A stretch of 5,078 bases of DNA, from contig JAKBFR010000161.1 of the NCBI GenBank assembly GCA_021837545.1, positions 1 through 5,078 of the forward strand, written 5' to 3'. Each line of letters begins with the position of its first letter. Positions within the stretch are counted from its first letter, which is position 1. Made by a program: the position numbers and the translations under genes. Shown piece by piece: positions 1 through 5,078 of the stretch. The stretch is from Bacillota bacterium (GTDB lineage: Bacteria > Bacillota_A > Clostridia > Clostridiales > Clostridiaceae). Under the pieces are notes generated by a model. It had not been told where the DNA came from. It saw only the letters and a program-made list of their open reading frames with translations, and made no database searches.

Positions 1-735
1 TAGAGTTTTAATTCCTCTAACCAAAAGCCATGAATCTTGTGGTCCAAGTACAGCTCCAAAGGTATTCTGTATTTGATAAACTCTATCTCCAAGTTCTTTT
101 GTTTTAGTTACAACTAGTCCTGCTATCACATCACTATGTCCACCTAAGAACTTAGTTGCGCTGTGTACAACTATATCGACGCCAAGTTCTAATGGTCTTT
201 GTAGATATGGTGACATAAATGTATTATCTACTATTGTAATTGCACCATTTTCTTTAGCTATTTCACTAGCAGCCCTTAAATCTGTAACCTTTAATAATGG
301 GTTTGAAGGAGTTTCTAAATATAGCCCTTTTGTATTTTTCTTAAACGCATTTTTTACTTCTTCAATATTTGATGCATCTACAAAAGTAAATTCAATATTA
401 AATCTTGAAAATAATTTTGTTGTTGCCCTATATGTTCCACCATATACATCACCACAAATTACAATGTGATCTCCTGCTGAAAATATTGATAATACAGAAC
501 AAATAGCCGCCATCCCTGAAGCTAATGCAAAGCCACATTCTCCCCCTTCAAGTTCCGCTATTAATTTCTCCACTACCTCTCTAGTTGGATTTCCTGACCT
601 TGCATAATCATATTTACCAAAGTTATCTATATCAAATTGATGAAATGTTGATGTTTGATATATTGGAGTACTTACAGATCCTGTAGCAGGGTCTATATCT
701 CCACTTGCATGTATTAATTTAGTTCCAAAATTCAT
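1..735 (-). CDS. metC: Cystathionine beta-lyase MetC-like PLP enzyme (3' part beyond the window)
   Basis: This gene runs off the left edge; 245 N-terminal residues are visible of a family usually near 380-390. It belongs to the Cys/Met-metabolism PLP enzymes (trans-sulfuration, fold type I). Visible motifs: Y44 and R46 in YDYARSGNPTR (PLP-phosphate contacts from the partner subunit), SGMAA near 73-77, DVYGGTYR at 96-103, ETPSNPLL near 141-148, D170 in VDNTF, and the PLP lysine K195 in HSATKFLGGH. The stretch YQTSTFHQF and the rest of the N-terminal half resemble Bacillus MetC more than MetI as I recall them, so the likely reaction is cystathionine to homocysteine, pyruvate and ammonia in the cytoplasm. 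The ATG start is preceded by AAGAGGGG with a 7-nt spacer. It lies 134 nt downstream of metI and probably shares its SAM-riboswitch-controlled transcript. Cystathionine gamma-lyase or methionine gamma-lyase activity cannot be excluded from sequence alone. Confidence 0.9.
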   Translation of the reverse strand, partial: MNFGTKLIHASGDIDPATGSVSTPIYQTSTFHQFDIDNFGKYDYARSGNPTREVVEKLIAELEGGECGFALASGMAAICSVLSIFSAGDHIVICGDVYGGTYRATTKLFSRFNIEFTFVDASNIEEVKNAFKKNTKGLYLETPSNPLLKVTDLRAASEIAKENGAITIVDNTFMSPYLQRPLELGVDIVVHSATKFLGGHSDVIAGLVVTKTKELGDRVYQIQNTFGAVLGPQDSWLLVRGIKTL

Positions 736-754
736 AACTACACCCCTCTTTATT

Positions 755-883
755 CAATGAACAATTTTCAATTAACAGTTAACAATTGATGATGAATTTA
801 CTTCGTAAATTCTTTTAAAAATATATTTTTTTGAAAAGCTGCAGGCTTTTCTTCCTTAACTCTTAAATCTTAATTCTTAACTG
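755..883. repeat. MITE-like intergenic element: inverted heptad arrays flanking two hairpins
   Basis: The left end is five consecutive 7-bp units: CAATGAA, CAATTTT, CAATTAA, CAGTTAA, CAATTGA (755-789). The right end is four units, CTTAACT, CTTAAAT, CTTAATT, CTTAACT (855-882), which on the other strand read as G/CARTTAA-type units, so the two arrays face each other. Segments 776-787 and 872-883 are inverted repeats matching at 11 of 12 positions. Between them are two perfect hairpins. The first has an 8-bp stem (794-801 with 805-812, loop TTC). The second has a 7-bp stem (833-839 with 845-851, loop TGCAG). No ORF is present, so any mobility would need a transposase in trans. The right array overlaps the end of metI and provides its stop. 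Mobile origin is an inference; the repeat structure is directly visible. Confidence 0.72.
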
Positions 884-2027
884 TATTAATCGCATTTTCT
901 AAGTCATTTATTAAATCATCTATGTTTTCTATTCCTACTGATAGTCTTAGTAAATATTCATCTACTCCAAGTTTCTTCTTTATTTCTTCTGGAATTTCTG
1001 AATGTGTTTGAGTAAACGGATATGTTATTAATGTTTCTACTCCGCCTAGACTTTCTGCAAATCTTATTACTTTAACACTTTCTAAAATTTTGGGTACTAA
1101 TTTTTTATCCTTAACTCTAAAAGATAATGTTGCTCCAAAACCTGTTGCTTGTTTTTTATTTACTTCATAGCCATCAAAGTTTTCTAATCCTACATAATAA
1201 ACTTTTTCTACATTAGAATTATTCTCTAAAAACTTTGCTATTTTTATTGAATTTTCTTGTGCTCTATCTAATCTTATATGTAATGTTTTAATTCCTCTTA
1301 AAATTAACCACGAATCAAATGGAGATAATGTTGCTCCAGTTGACATATGAATTCTTCTTAGCTTTTGTAAAACTTCTTCATCATTTCCTACTATAAATCC
1401 AGCTAACAAATCATGATGTCCACCTAAATATTTAGTTCCACTATGAATTACCAAATCAGCACCTAATTCTAATGGTTTTTGATAATAAGGTGTCAAGAAA
1501 GTATTGTCTACAATTAATAGTAACTTATTCTTTTTAGTTATTTCTCCTATTGCGCGTATGTCTGTTACCTTCATCATTGGGTTAGAAGGAGTCTCGATAA
1601 ATATAGCTTTTGTATTCTCCTTTATAGCCACTATTATATTTTTAGTATTTGTTGTATCAACAAATGTAGCTTTTAATCCAAAATCCTTATAAGTTTCTTC
1701 AAATAATCTGTATGTCCCTCCATACAAATCATCAGACAAAATTATATGGTCCCCTGATTTAAATAAATGTATACAAGCAGTAATTGCTGAAACTCCTGAA
1801 GAAAATCCTATTGCCTCTTTTCCACCTTCTAAAACAGCCAATGTTTTTTCAGCCTCTTCTCTTGTTGGGTTTTGGGCCCTAGAATAATCATAACCGGTAC
1901 TGTTATTAAGTCCATGATGCTTAAATGTAGCTGATTGATATATTGGATAACTTATTGCTCCTGTAGCTTTATCTCCACCGGATGCTCCGCTAACTGCAAT
2001 TGTTTCAAAAGATTTTTTTAAAATCAT
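870..2027 (-). CDS. metI: Cystathionine gamma-synthase / O-acetylhomoserine-dependent MetI-like enzyme
   Basis: This is a complete 385-residue PLP enzyme of the trans-sulfuration family, normal in length. It most likely joins an activated homoserine (the O-acetyl ester in Bacillus MetI) with cysteine to form cystathionine in methionine synthesis. Visible motifs: Y48 and R50 in YDYSRAQNPTR, SSGVSA at 76-81, DLYGGTYRLFE at 100-110 (Y102 would stack on PLP), ETPSNP at 145-150, D174 in VDNTF, catalytic K199 in HSGTKYLGGH, PFDSWLILRGIKTL near 236-249, FAESLGGVET at 323-332, and R361 in LLRLSVGIE, the substrate-carboxylate arginine. These segments follow B. subtilis MetI closely as I recall it. AAAGGAGG sits 7 nt before the ATG. 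The gene is first after a SAM-I riboswitch, which supports a methionine role. Its last residues (TVKN) and TAA stop lie inside a 7-bp repeat array. O-acetylhomoserine sulfhydrylase side activity is possible. The name metB would also be defensible. Confidence 0.93.
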   Translation of the reverse strand: MILKKSFETIAVSGASGGDKATGAISYPIYQSATFKHHGLNNSTGYDYSRAQNPTREEAEKTLAVLEGGKEAIGFSSGVSAITACIHLFKSGDHIILSDDLYGGTYRLFEETYKDFGLKATFVDTTNTKNIIVAIKENTKAIFIETPSNPMMKVTDIRAIGEITKKNKLLLIVDNTFLTPYYQKPLELGADLVIHSGTKYLGGHHDLLAGFIVGNDEEVLQKLRRIHMSTGATLSPFDSWLILRGIKTLHIRLDRAQENSIKIAKFLENNSNVEKVYYVGLENFDGYEVNKKQATGFGATLSFRVKDKKLVPKILESVKVIRFAESLGGVETLITYPFTQTHSEIPEEIKKKLGVDEYLLRLSVGIENIDDLINDLENAINTVKN

Positions 2028-2098
2028 TTTTTTGCCTCCTTTAAATTATTATTGCTTAATGCTTTATTAATTGCTTTTAATACTCAAATTAAATTATT

Positions 2099-2129
2099 AA
2101 AAAAGTCACTTCTAAAATAAGAAGTGACT
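2099..2129 (-). terminator. Intrinsic terminator of the SAM riboswitch
   Basis: On the minus strand a perfect 10-bp stem, AGTCACTTCT with AGAAGTGACT (2104-2113 with 2120-2129, 6-nt loop), is followed at once by a run of six T (2104-2099, the first of them in the stem). It lies about 30 nt after the aptamer and 71 nt before the metI start, the standard place for an S-box expression platform. The CTTATTT in the terminator's 5' arm and loop can pair with the AAATTAAG at the aptamer's 3' edge (2159-2166) with one bulged base. That offers an antiterminator competing with helix P1; this pairing is inferred by hand. Confidence 0.93.
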
Positions 2130-2158
2130 CTGTAGCCATAAGATAAGTTCTAATAAAA

Positions 2159-2287
2159 CTTAATTTCCCTCTCATTTTTCAAGATATTCTCTTGCAGGAT
2201 TTAGCACCAACGAAAAAATTCCCATGAAATTTTTTTCAGGTTGCCGGGTTTCAAAGGGCCAGTCCCTCCACCACTCTTAATAAGATT
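2159..2287 (-). ncRNA. SAM-I (S-box) riboswitch aptamer
   Basis: On the minus strand the leader carries the S-box core in order: AAGAG then GGTGGAGGGACTGGCCC (the GGAGGGACTGGCCC part at 2269-2256), GAAACCCGGCAACC (2252-2239), GGTGCTAAATCCTGC (2208-2194), and a GAGAGGG-type 3' segment near 2170. The order and spacing match the known four-way-junction aptamer that binds S-adenosylmethionine. Helix P3 is extended by about nine pairs made almost only of A and T (2212-2220 with 2228-2237, one bulge). P4 shows a CAAGA/TCTTG stem (2180-2184 with 2190-2194). P1 would pair the CTTATTAAG region near 2285 with AATTAAG near 2160, imperfectly. With SAM bound, P1 holds and the downstream terminator forms, shutting off metI-metC. 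Confidence 0.97.
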
Positions 2288-2319
2288 AACTTATTTAAAT
2301 ATTTAATTTATTACTACTA

Positions 2320-2347
2320 ATTATACATAGTTAAATTCTCTTGTCAA
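2320..2347 (-). promoter_or_regulatory. Consensus sigma-A promoter of the metI-metC operon
   Basis: On the minus strand TTGACA (2347-2342) and TATAAT (2325-2320) are both exact consensus hexamers, separated by 16 nt. Transcription would start near 2313, about 25 nt before the SAM riboswitch, giving a leader of roughly 285 nt before the metI ATG. A strong promoter gated by a transcription-terminating riboswitch is the usual S-box design. Confidence 0.9.
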
Positions 2348-2388
2348 TAAATATTAGTAAACTCATCGACTTTCTATGTGATTAAATA

Positions 2389-3612
2389 TTATTTTAAATT
2401 TAATTTGAAAAATTCATCTTTAATATTTCCGTTTAAAGTTGGTGATAATTCATTTAATGTATTTAGTATATTTATTTTATTTTCACCAGTTGCTAAAGTT
2501 GGAATATAATCATTTCTATCATTTCTTGAAGAAATCATTGCTGGAATTACTTTATATTCAAAATCTACTACTTTATTGTCTTCCATATTCACCTTAACCT
2601 GAAGTATAAATGTTCTTTTATCTGGAGGATTTGAATTTCCTCCAAAACAGAAATTTCCCATCGAATATGCTATGAGTTTACCTTTGTAATTTTCCATACT
2701 TTGAATTACATGAGGATGTGAACCTATAACAGCATTTGCACCATTATCAATAGCAAACCTAGCTAAGTTTTGTTGAACCTCATATGGTTCATATGATTTC
2801 TCTATTCCCCAATGAAAATATGGAATAATCACTTCTGCTCCCTTATTTCGAAGTTCATTAATGTCAGTTACTATTTTTGTTTTTAACCCATTAGAATATT
2901 CCCAACCTGTATACCCTAAAAATCCGAATTTAACTCCCTGTATCTCTTTTAAAATTTGATAACCTTCTCCACATATATCTATATTATTTTCCTTTAGTAT
3001 ATTTATAGTATCATTTATTCCTTGCTTTCCATAATCATAAATATGATTATTAGCTATTGTAACACCATCAATAGATGAACTAGTGAGAATGTTTACATAC
3101 TCCTTAGGTCCCTTAAAGTTATAAAAAATCTCTCCTTCTTTAGGACTTTTAACATCTGAGTCTGTAAATGTTGTTTCCAGGTTCACTAAAGTGTAATCAT
3201 CTTTAGTAAATATGCCAGATACATTTTGCATGAAATAAGAATAGTTTTTTCCACTATTTATAAATGCCGCTGGTAAACTACTATTATATGCAAATTTAGT
3301 ATCTGTTCCTAAAGTAAAATCTCCTGCTACTGAAATTATAATTTCTTTTTTGACAGGATCCTTTTTTATTTCTTCCTGATTTATATTTTTTTCGCTTGTA
3401 TCTTTATCATTATTATCCTCAATCAATCGATCATTAACTTCACTTTTTCGTACATTTAAATTAATTATATTTTTCAAATAGAATGCTACTCCACATACTA
3501 TTAATATACTTACAATAATTAAAGAAATATTCTTAAATAAATTATTCCTTCTGTACTTTGCACCATCCTGATACTTTTTCTCATGCTTATTACCGGAGTT
3601 TCTCTTCTTCAT
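2389..3612 (-). CDS. CapA/PGA_cap-family membrane-anchored protein (metallophosphatase fold)
   Basis: This is a complete 407-residue protein. Residues 1-26 are strongly basic and about 27-47 form one hydrophobic membrane segment (NISLIIVSILIVCGVAFYL). About 50-90 is a charged, Asn/Asp/Lys-rich linker. The rest, from about 91, is a PGA_cap domain predicted to lie outside the membrane. Family motifs are all present: VAGDFTLGTD at 95-104, NLETTFTD at 144-151, ANNHIYDYG at 187-195, HWGIE at 267-271, GSHPHV at 298-303 and YSMGNF at 316-321. This set of Asp/Asn/His residues is the metal site of calcineurin-like phosphoesterase folds. Members include CapA/PgsA of poly-gamma-glutamate capsule synthesis and proteins of unknown substrate. 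No capB/capC/pgs neighbours are visible, so a capsule role is unproven. The ATG follows TAGGAG by 8 nt. It has its own promoter upstream and no clear terminator downstream. Confidence 0.92.
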   Translation of the reverse strand: MKKRNSGNKHEKKYQDGAKYRRNNLFKNISLIIVSILIVCGVAFYLKNIINLNVRKSEVNDRLIEDNNDKDTSEKNINQEEIKKDPVKKEIIISVAGDFTLGTDTKFAYNSSLPAAFINSGKNYSYFMQNVSGIFTKDDYTLVNLETTFTDSDVKSPKEGEIFYNFKGPKEYVNILTSSSIDGVTIANNHIYDYGKQGINDTINILKENNIDICGEGYQILKEIQGVKFGFLGYTGWEYSNGLKTKIVTDINELRNKGAEVIIPYFHWGIEKSYEPYEVQQNLARFAIDNGANAVIGSHPHVIQSMENYKGKLIAYSMGNFCFGGNSNPPDKRTFILQVKVNMEDNKVVDFEYKVIPAMISSRNDRNDYIPTLATGENKINILNTLNELSPTLNGNIKDEFFKLNLK

Positions 3613-3647
3613 ATATTGATCTCCTAGTTTTTAAATTTCGAGTTATT

Positions 3648-3676
3648 TATATACAAATAATATCATATTATGGCAA
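3648..3676 (-). promoter_or_regulatory. Probable sigma-A promoter of the CapA-family gene
   Basis: On the minus strand TTGCCA (3676-3671) and TATATA (3653-3648) are separated by 17 nt. Each hexamer is near consensus and the -10 lies about 36 nt before the gene's ATG, so the leader would be short (about 30 nt) and contains the AGGAG site. The AT-rich background makes chance matches common, hence moderate confidence. Confidence 0.6.
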
Positions 3677-4142
3677 CGTCTTATATAAAATTTTCTTTAA
3701 AAATACTATTCTTTTTCTGCTTTTGTTACCTCTTTACTATGATAACAAATTAATATATCTAAATCTTATATACATTAATAACATCTTCAATAATTTTACT
3801 CCTATTTTGTATCTCTTCTGACATATTAGTAATTAATTTGGAGTCTTTCTCATAACTTGTTGCTGTTTCAATTAAAAGTTCATAATCACCATCAACATCT
3901 TTCTCTATGAAAGTCAATAAATCTTTACTATGCTCACTTAAGTTATCAAATGCGCCATGTACTTCACTAATAACTTTTTTAATTTTATCAACAGTCTCTT
4001 TACTTTGTTCTGCTAAACTCCTCACTTCATCAGCAACTACTGCAAATCCTTTTCCTTGTTCGCCAGCTCTAGCTGCTTATATTGCTGCATTATTTATAAT
4101 ATCTTGAGTTGTTCCAAGTTCCTTTATAACATTTTTCATTTA

Positions 4143-4274
4143 GTTTACGCAAACGCTTGCGATAATGAGCATAAAACTTAGTACTATCATATAACTAATT
4201 ATTATCTTCTTTTTAAGACTAGTACCCTTATTCTTATCTTTTTTAACTACGCTTTTTTCTCTAGTTATTTTCAT
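4143..4274 (-). CDS. 44-residue single-span membrane peptide ORF (N-terminal remnant of the chemoreceptor)
   Basis: This is the translatable head of the broken chemoreceptor. It starts at an ATG with AAGGAG 7 nt upstream and ends at the TAA at 4142-4140. The product would have about 25 residues rich in Lys, Asp and Thr, then a hydrophobic stretch of roughly 20 residues, ending VCVN. It looks like an MCP first transmembrane helix with inside-positive charge. The stop codon is followed directly by an in-frame ATG (4139-4137), which has no ribosome binding site of its own but could allow reinitiation. It is most likely a by-product of gene decay, with no evidence of selected function. It is listed because the start signals are good and the peptide could really be made. 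Confidence 0.4.
4148..4161. promoter_or_regulatory. LacI-type operator-like palindrome at the chemoreceptor scar
   Basis: CGCAAACGCTTGCG is a palindrome with six of seven matched pairs and a central CG, the hallmark of LacI/CcpA-family operators. It lies inside the pseudogene, just before the first stop codon. Its core GCAAACGCTTGC matches GCAATCGCTTCC at 4529-4540 at 10 of 12 positions on the same strand. Function is inferred from sequence shape only; the bases also encode plausible membrane-segment residues (ASVCV), so chance is possible. Confidence 0.35.
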
Positions 4275-4335
4275 TATTACTCTCCTTCACTTTGTTATTT
4301 TATTATATTAAATTTATTACTTATTTTTATATTCA

Positions 4336-4350
4336 TGTTAAACTTTAACA
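4336..4350. promoter_or_regulatory. 15-bp palindrome beside a TATAAT box upstream of the chemoreceptor remnant
   Basis: TGTTAAACTTTAACA is a perfect palindrome of 7-bp arms around one central base. On the minus strand a TATAAT hexamer (4358-4353) lies just upstream, so the palindrome would cover the start-site region, a common position for a repressor operator. I see no convincing -35 at the right distance, and the local sequence is so AT-rich that both elements could arise by chance. No regulator family is implied by the sequence. Confidence 0.3.
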
Positions 4351-4405
4351 CAATTATAACTCATGTTTCCTTCAATTCCCATAATTAATTAATATAATTT
4401 ATAGT

Positions 4406-4462
4406 AAAAAAAGAATTCTTTTAAGTTAAAAATATTTTTTTAATTTAAATTAGAATCCTTTT
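4406..4462 (-). terminator. Long AT-rich hairpin with T-run, probable terminator of the LacI-family gene
   Basis: On the minus strand AAAAGGATTCT (4462-4452) pairs with AGAATTCTTTT (4419-4409) over 11 positions with one G-U pair. After a small internal loop, 4448-4437 pairs with 4432-4421 over 12 positions with one mismatch around a 4-nt loop. The 3' arm runs into seven T (4412-4406). The position, about 120 nt after the LacI-family stop codon and before the chemoreceptor start, fits an intrinsic terminator. The stem is nearly free of G-C pairs, which is unusual, so it may be weak or may have another role such as mRNA 3'-end protection. Confidence 0.55.
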
Positions 4463-4527
4463 ATTTATTATTAAACTTTAAATACTCTAACGTACAAACT
4501 TTTTCTTTCATATTTAATTTCAACCTA

Positions 4528-4541
4528 TGCAATCGCTTCCA
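4528..4541. promoter_or_regulatory. LacI/CcpA-type operator-like site (cre-like)
   Basis: TGCAATCGCTTCCA fits the catabolite-responsive element pattern TGNAANCGNWNNCA on both strands and has the central CG of LacI-family operators. It lies 39 nt beyond the stop codon of a LacI-family regulator, ahead of the region that leads to the chemoreceptor remnant. It could bind CcpA or the neighbouring regulator. No good promoter overlaps it, so its target is unclear. Confidence 0.45.
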
Positions 4542-4579
4542 ACTATAAAAATCTTTCAATCGGAAACTTTGTATAGTTT

Positions 4580-5078
4580 CTATTTAAATGATTCTCTTTT
4601 TATAAGTTTAGAGTCAATAATATAATGGTTTATTGCCATTTCATTACTTTCCAATGAATCTATTAAAATTTTTGCAGCATAATATCCAAGCTCTTTCGCA
4701 TTAATGTCAACTGATGACAATGGAGGAGTCTGAAATTCTGCCAATGGACTGTTGTTAAATCCTACAACTTCTATATTTTTAATTTCTCTTTGTTTAAGCA
4801 CTTTAAGTACACCAAAAGCCAATATATCATCTTCTACTATTATAGCTGTTGGGCTACTGTTTTTTAATAATTTGATAGCTCCATCAATACCTTCTTGTTC
4901 ACTAAATTCATTTCTCATTGATATATTTTTATCTTGTATTAAAATTCCATTAATTTCGCATGCAACCTTAAATCCCTTTAATCTGTCTTTTGTTACATTC
5001 CATTCATTCTTTGCACCTAAAAATGCAATATCTTTATGTCCTTTTTTTATAAACTCATTTACTAAGTTATATGTAGCT
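4580..5078 (-). CDS. LacI/PurR-family transcriptional regulator, C-terminal effector domain (5' part beyond the window)
   Basis: The frame is open from the right edge to the TAG at 4582-4580, giving 165 C-terminal residues of a family usually near 330-340. The internal ATG at 4918 is not the real start, because conserved sequence continues upstream of it: LVNEFIKKGHKDIAFLGA, followed by DRLKGFKVACEINGI, is the standard periplasmic-binding-protein-like segment of LacI regulators. Downstream come SSPTAIIVEDDILAFGVLKVLKQREI, then VEVVGFNNSPLAEF-like sequence (here IEVVGFNNSPLAEFQTPPLSSVDI) and KELGYYAAKILIDSL, all typical of the family. It would sense a small molecule, usually a sugar, and release or bind DNA. 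The HTH domain is outside the window and the ligand cannot be named. The FNNSPL/TPPLSSVDI wording recalls MalR-type regulators of Firmicutes, only as a hint. An operator-like palindrome lies 39 nt past its stop. Confidence 0.92.
   Translation of the reverse strand, partial: ATYNLVNEFIKKGHKDIAFLGAKNEWNVTKDRLKGFKVACEINGILIQDKNISMRNEFSEQEGIDGAIKLLKNSSPTAIIVEDDILAFGVLKVLKQREIKNIEVVGFNNSPLAEFQTPPLSSVDINAKELGYYAAKILIDSLESNEMAINHYIIDSKLIKRESFK

Larger units (their letters stand above)
3759..4274 (-). pseudogene. Decayed methyl-accepting chemotaxis protein gene
   Basis: One reading frame runs through the whole stretch but carries two internal TAA stops (4142-4140 and 4079-4077). The first part (4274-4143) is a typical chemoreceptor N-terminus: a basic head, then a membrane segment of about 15 residues (IIISYMIVLSFMLIIAS), behind AAGGAG with a 7-nt spacer. 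After the first stop, MKNVIKELG leads into [33 protein letters not shown], the signature of the MCP signalling domain with the second stop where family members have Glu (GAA to TAA is one change). About 85 further residues form a C-terminal helix region. Missing are the extracytoplasmic sensor, second membrane segment, HAMP domain, first methylation helix and the QTNLLALN hairpin tip that contacts CheA/CheW. The C-terminus also looks short. It cannot make a working receptor. Confidence 0.87.

Noticed and set aside
755..883. CRISPR array reading of the short repeats
   Set aside because: Units are 7 bp, contiguous, degenerate and inverted between the two ends, with no spacers or cas genes.
1504..1692. 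Plus-strand ORF of 62 residues
   Set aside because: It lies wholly inside metI on the opposite strand, overlapping the PLP-binding core; the hydrophobic product is a shadow of conserved coding sequence.
3722..3749. Hairpin TTTGTTA/TAACAAA between the pseudogene and the CapA-family gene
   Set aside because: It is a 7-bp stem with a 14-nt loop and no T-run behind it; expected by chance in such AT-rich DNA and not convincing as a terminator.
3558..3821. Plus-strand ORF of 87 residues
   Set aside because: It spans the antisense of the CapA-family N-terminus, its promoter and the pseudogene end; its Ile/Leu/Tyr-rich composition is what AT-rich noncoding DNA gives, and no ribosome binding site was seen.
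3759..4025. An 88-residue minus-strand gene starting at GTG 4025
   Set aside because: The GTG is the Val codon of the conserved [12 protein letters not shown] motif, the same frame continues upstream with MCP sequence, and there is no ribosome binding site. It is part of the pseudogene.
3907..4107. Plus-strand ORF of 66 residues
   Set aside because: It is antisense to the recognisable MCP signature on the minus strand.
4302..4307. TATAAT box 28 nt before the chemoreceptor remnant
   Set aside because: The matching -35 position reads ATAAAA; a TATAAT alone is common in this composition.
4563..4580. 6-bp hairpin GAAACT/AGTTTC at the LacI-family stop codon
   Set aside because: The stem is short, with only a delayed five-T run about 15 nt later; the hairpin at 4406-4462 is the better terminator.
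4580..4918. A complete 112-residue gene starting at ATG 4918
   Set aside because: Conserved LacI-family sequence continues upstream in frame to the window edge, so this Met is internal.

Overview
The window is very AT-rich. Its codon choice, strong AGGAGG-type ribosome binding sites, SAM-I (S-box) riboswitch and clostridial-looking protein sequences point to a Firmicute, most likely Clostridium sensu stricto. The organism call is an inference from style and family similarity. Every gene I can support is on the minus strand, so transcription runs from high to low coordinates. No rRNA, tRNA, CRISPR array or transposase gene was seen.

Layout in transcription order. (1) 5078-4580: the C-terminal half of a LacI/PurR-family regulator that enters from beyond the right edge. 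(2) 4579-4275: an intergenic region with a LacI/CcpA-type operator-like palindrome, a long AT-only hairpin with a T-run that fits a terminator, and a second small palindrome. (3) 4274-3759: the wreck of a methyl-accepting chemotaxis protein gene. The N-terminal membrane segment is joined in frame, across a stop codon, to a fragment of the signalling domain that carries another stop exactly inside the conserved AAIEAARAGE signature. Sensor, HAMP and hairpin-tip parts are missing. (4) 3612-2389: an intact membrane-anchored CapA/PGA_cap-family protein with its own promoter. (5) 2347-2028: a consensus promoter, a SAM-I riboswitch aptamer and an intrinsic terminator. (6) 2027-870 and 735-1: two adjacent trans-sulfuration PLP enzymes, MetI-like then MetC-like, the latter cut by the left edge.

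The best-understood unit is the methionine operon. MetI would make cystathionine from activated homoserine and cysteine, MetC would cleave it to homocysteine, and the SAM riboswitch would stop transcription when SAM is plentiful. This matches the known S-box metI-metC arrangement of Bacillus.

The least ordinary features are these. A 129-bp element between metI and metC is made of 7-bp repeats in inverted orientation flanking two hairpins, and it supplies the last codons and stop codon of metI. The chemoreceptor gene is decayed. Two near-identical LacI-type operator sequences exist, one beside the LacI-family gene and one at the scar inside the dead chemoreceptor.
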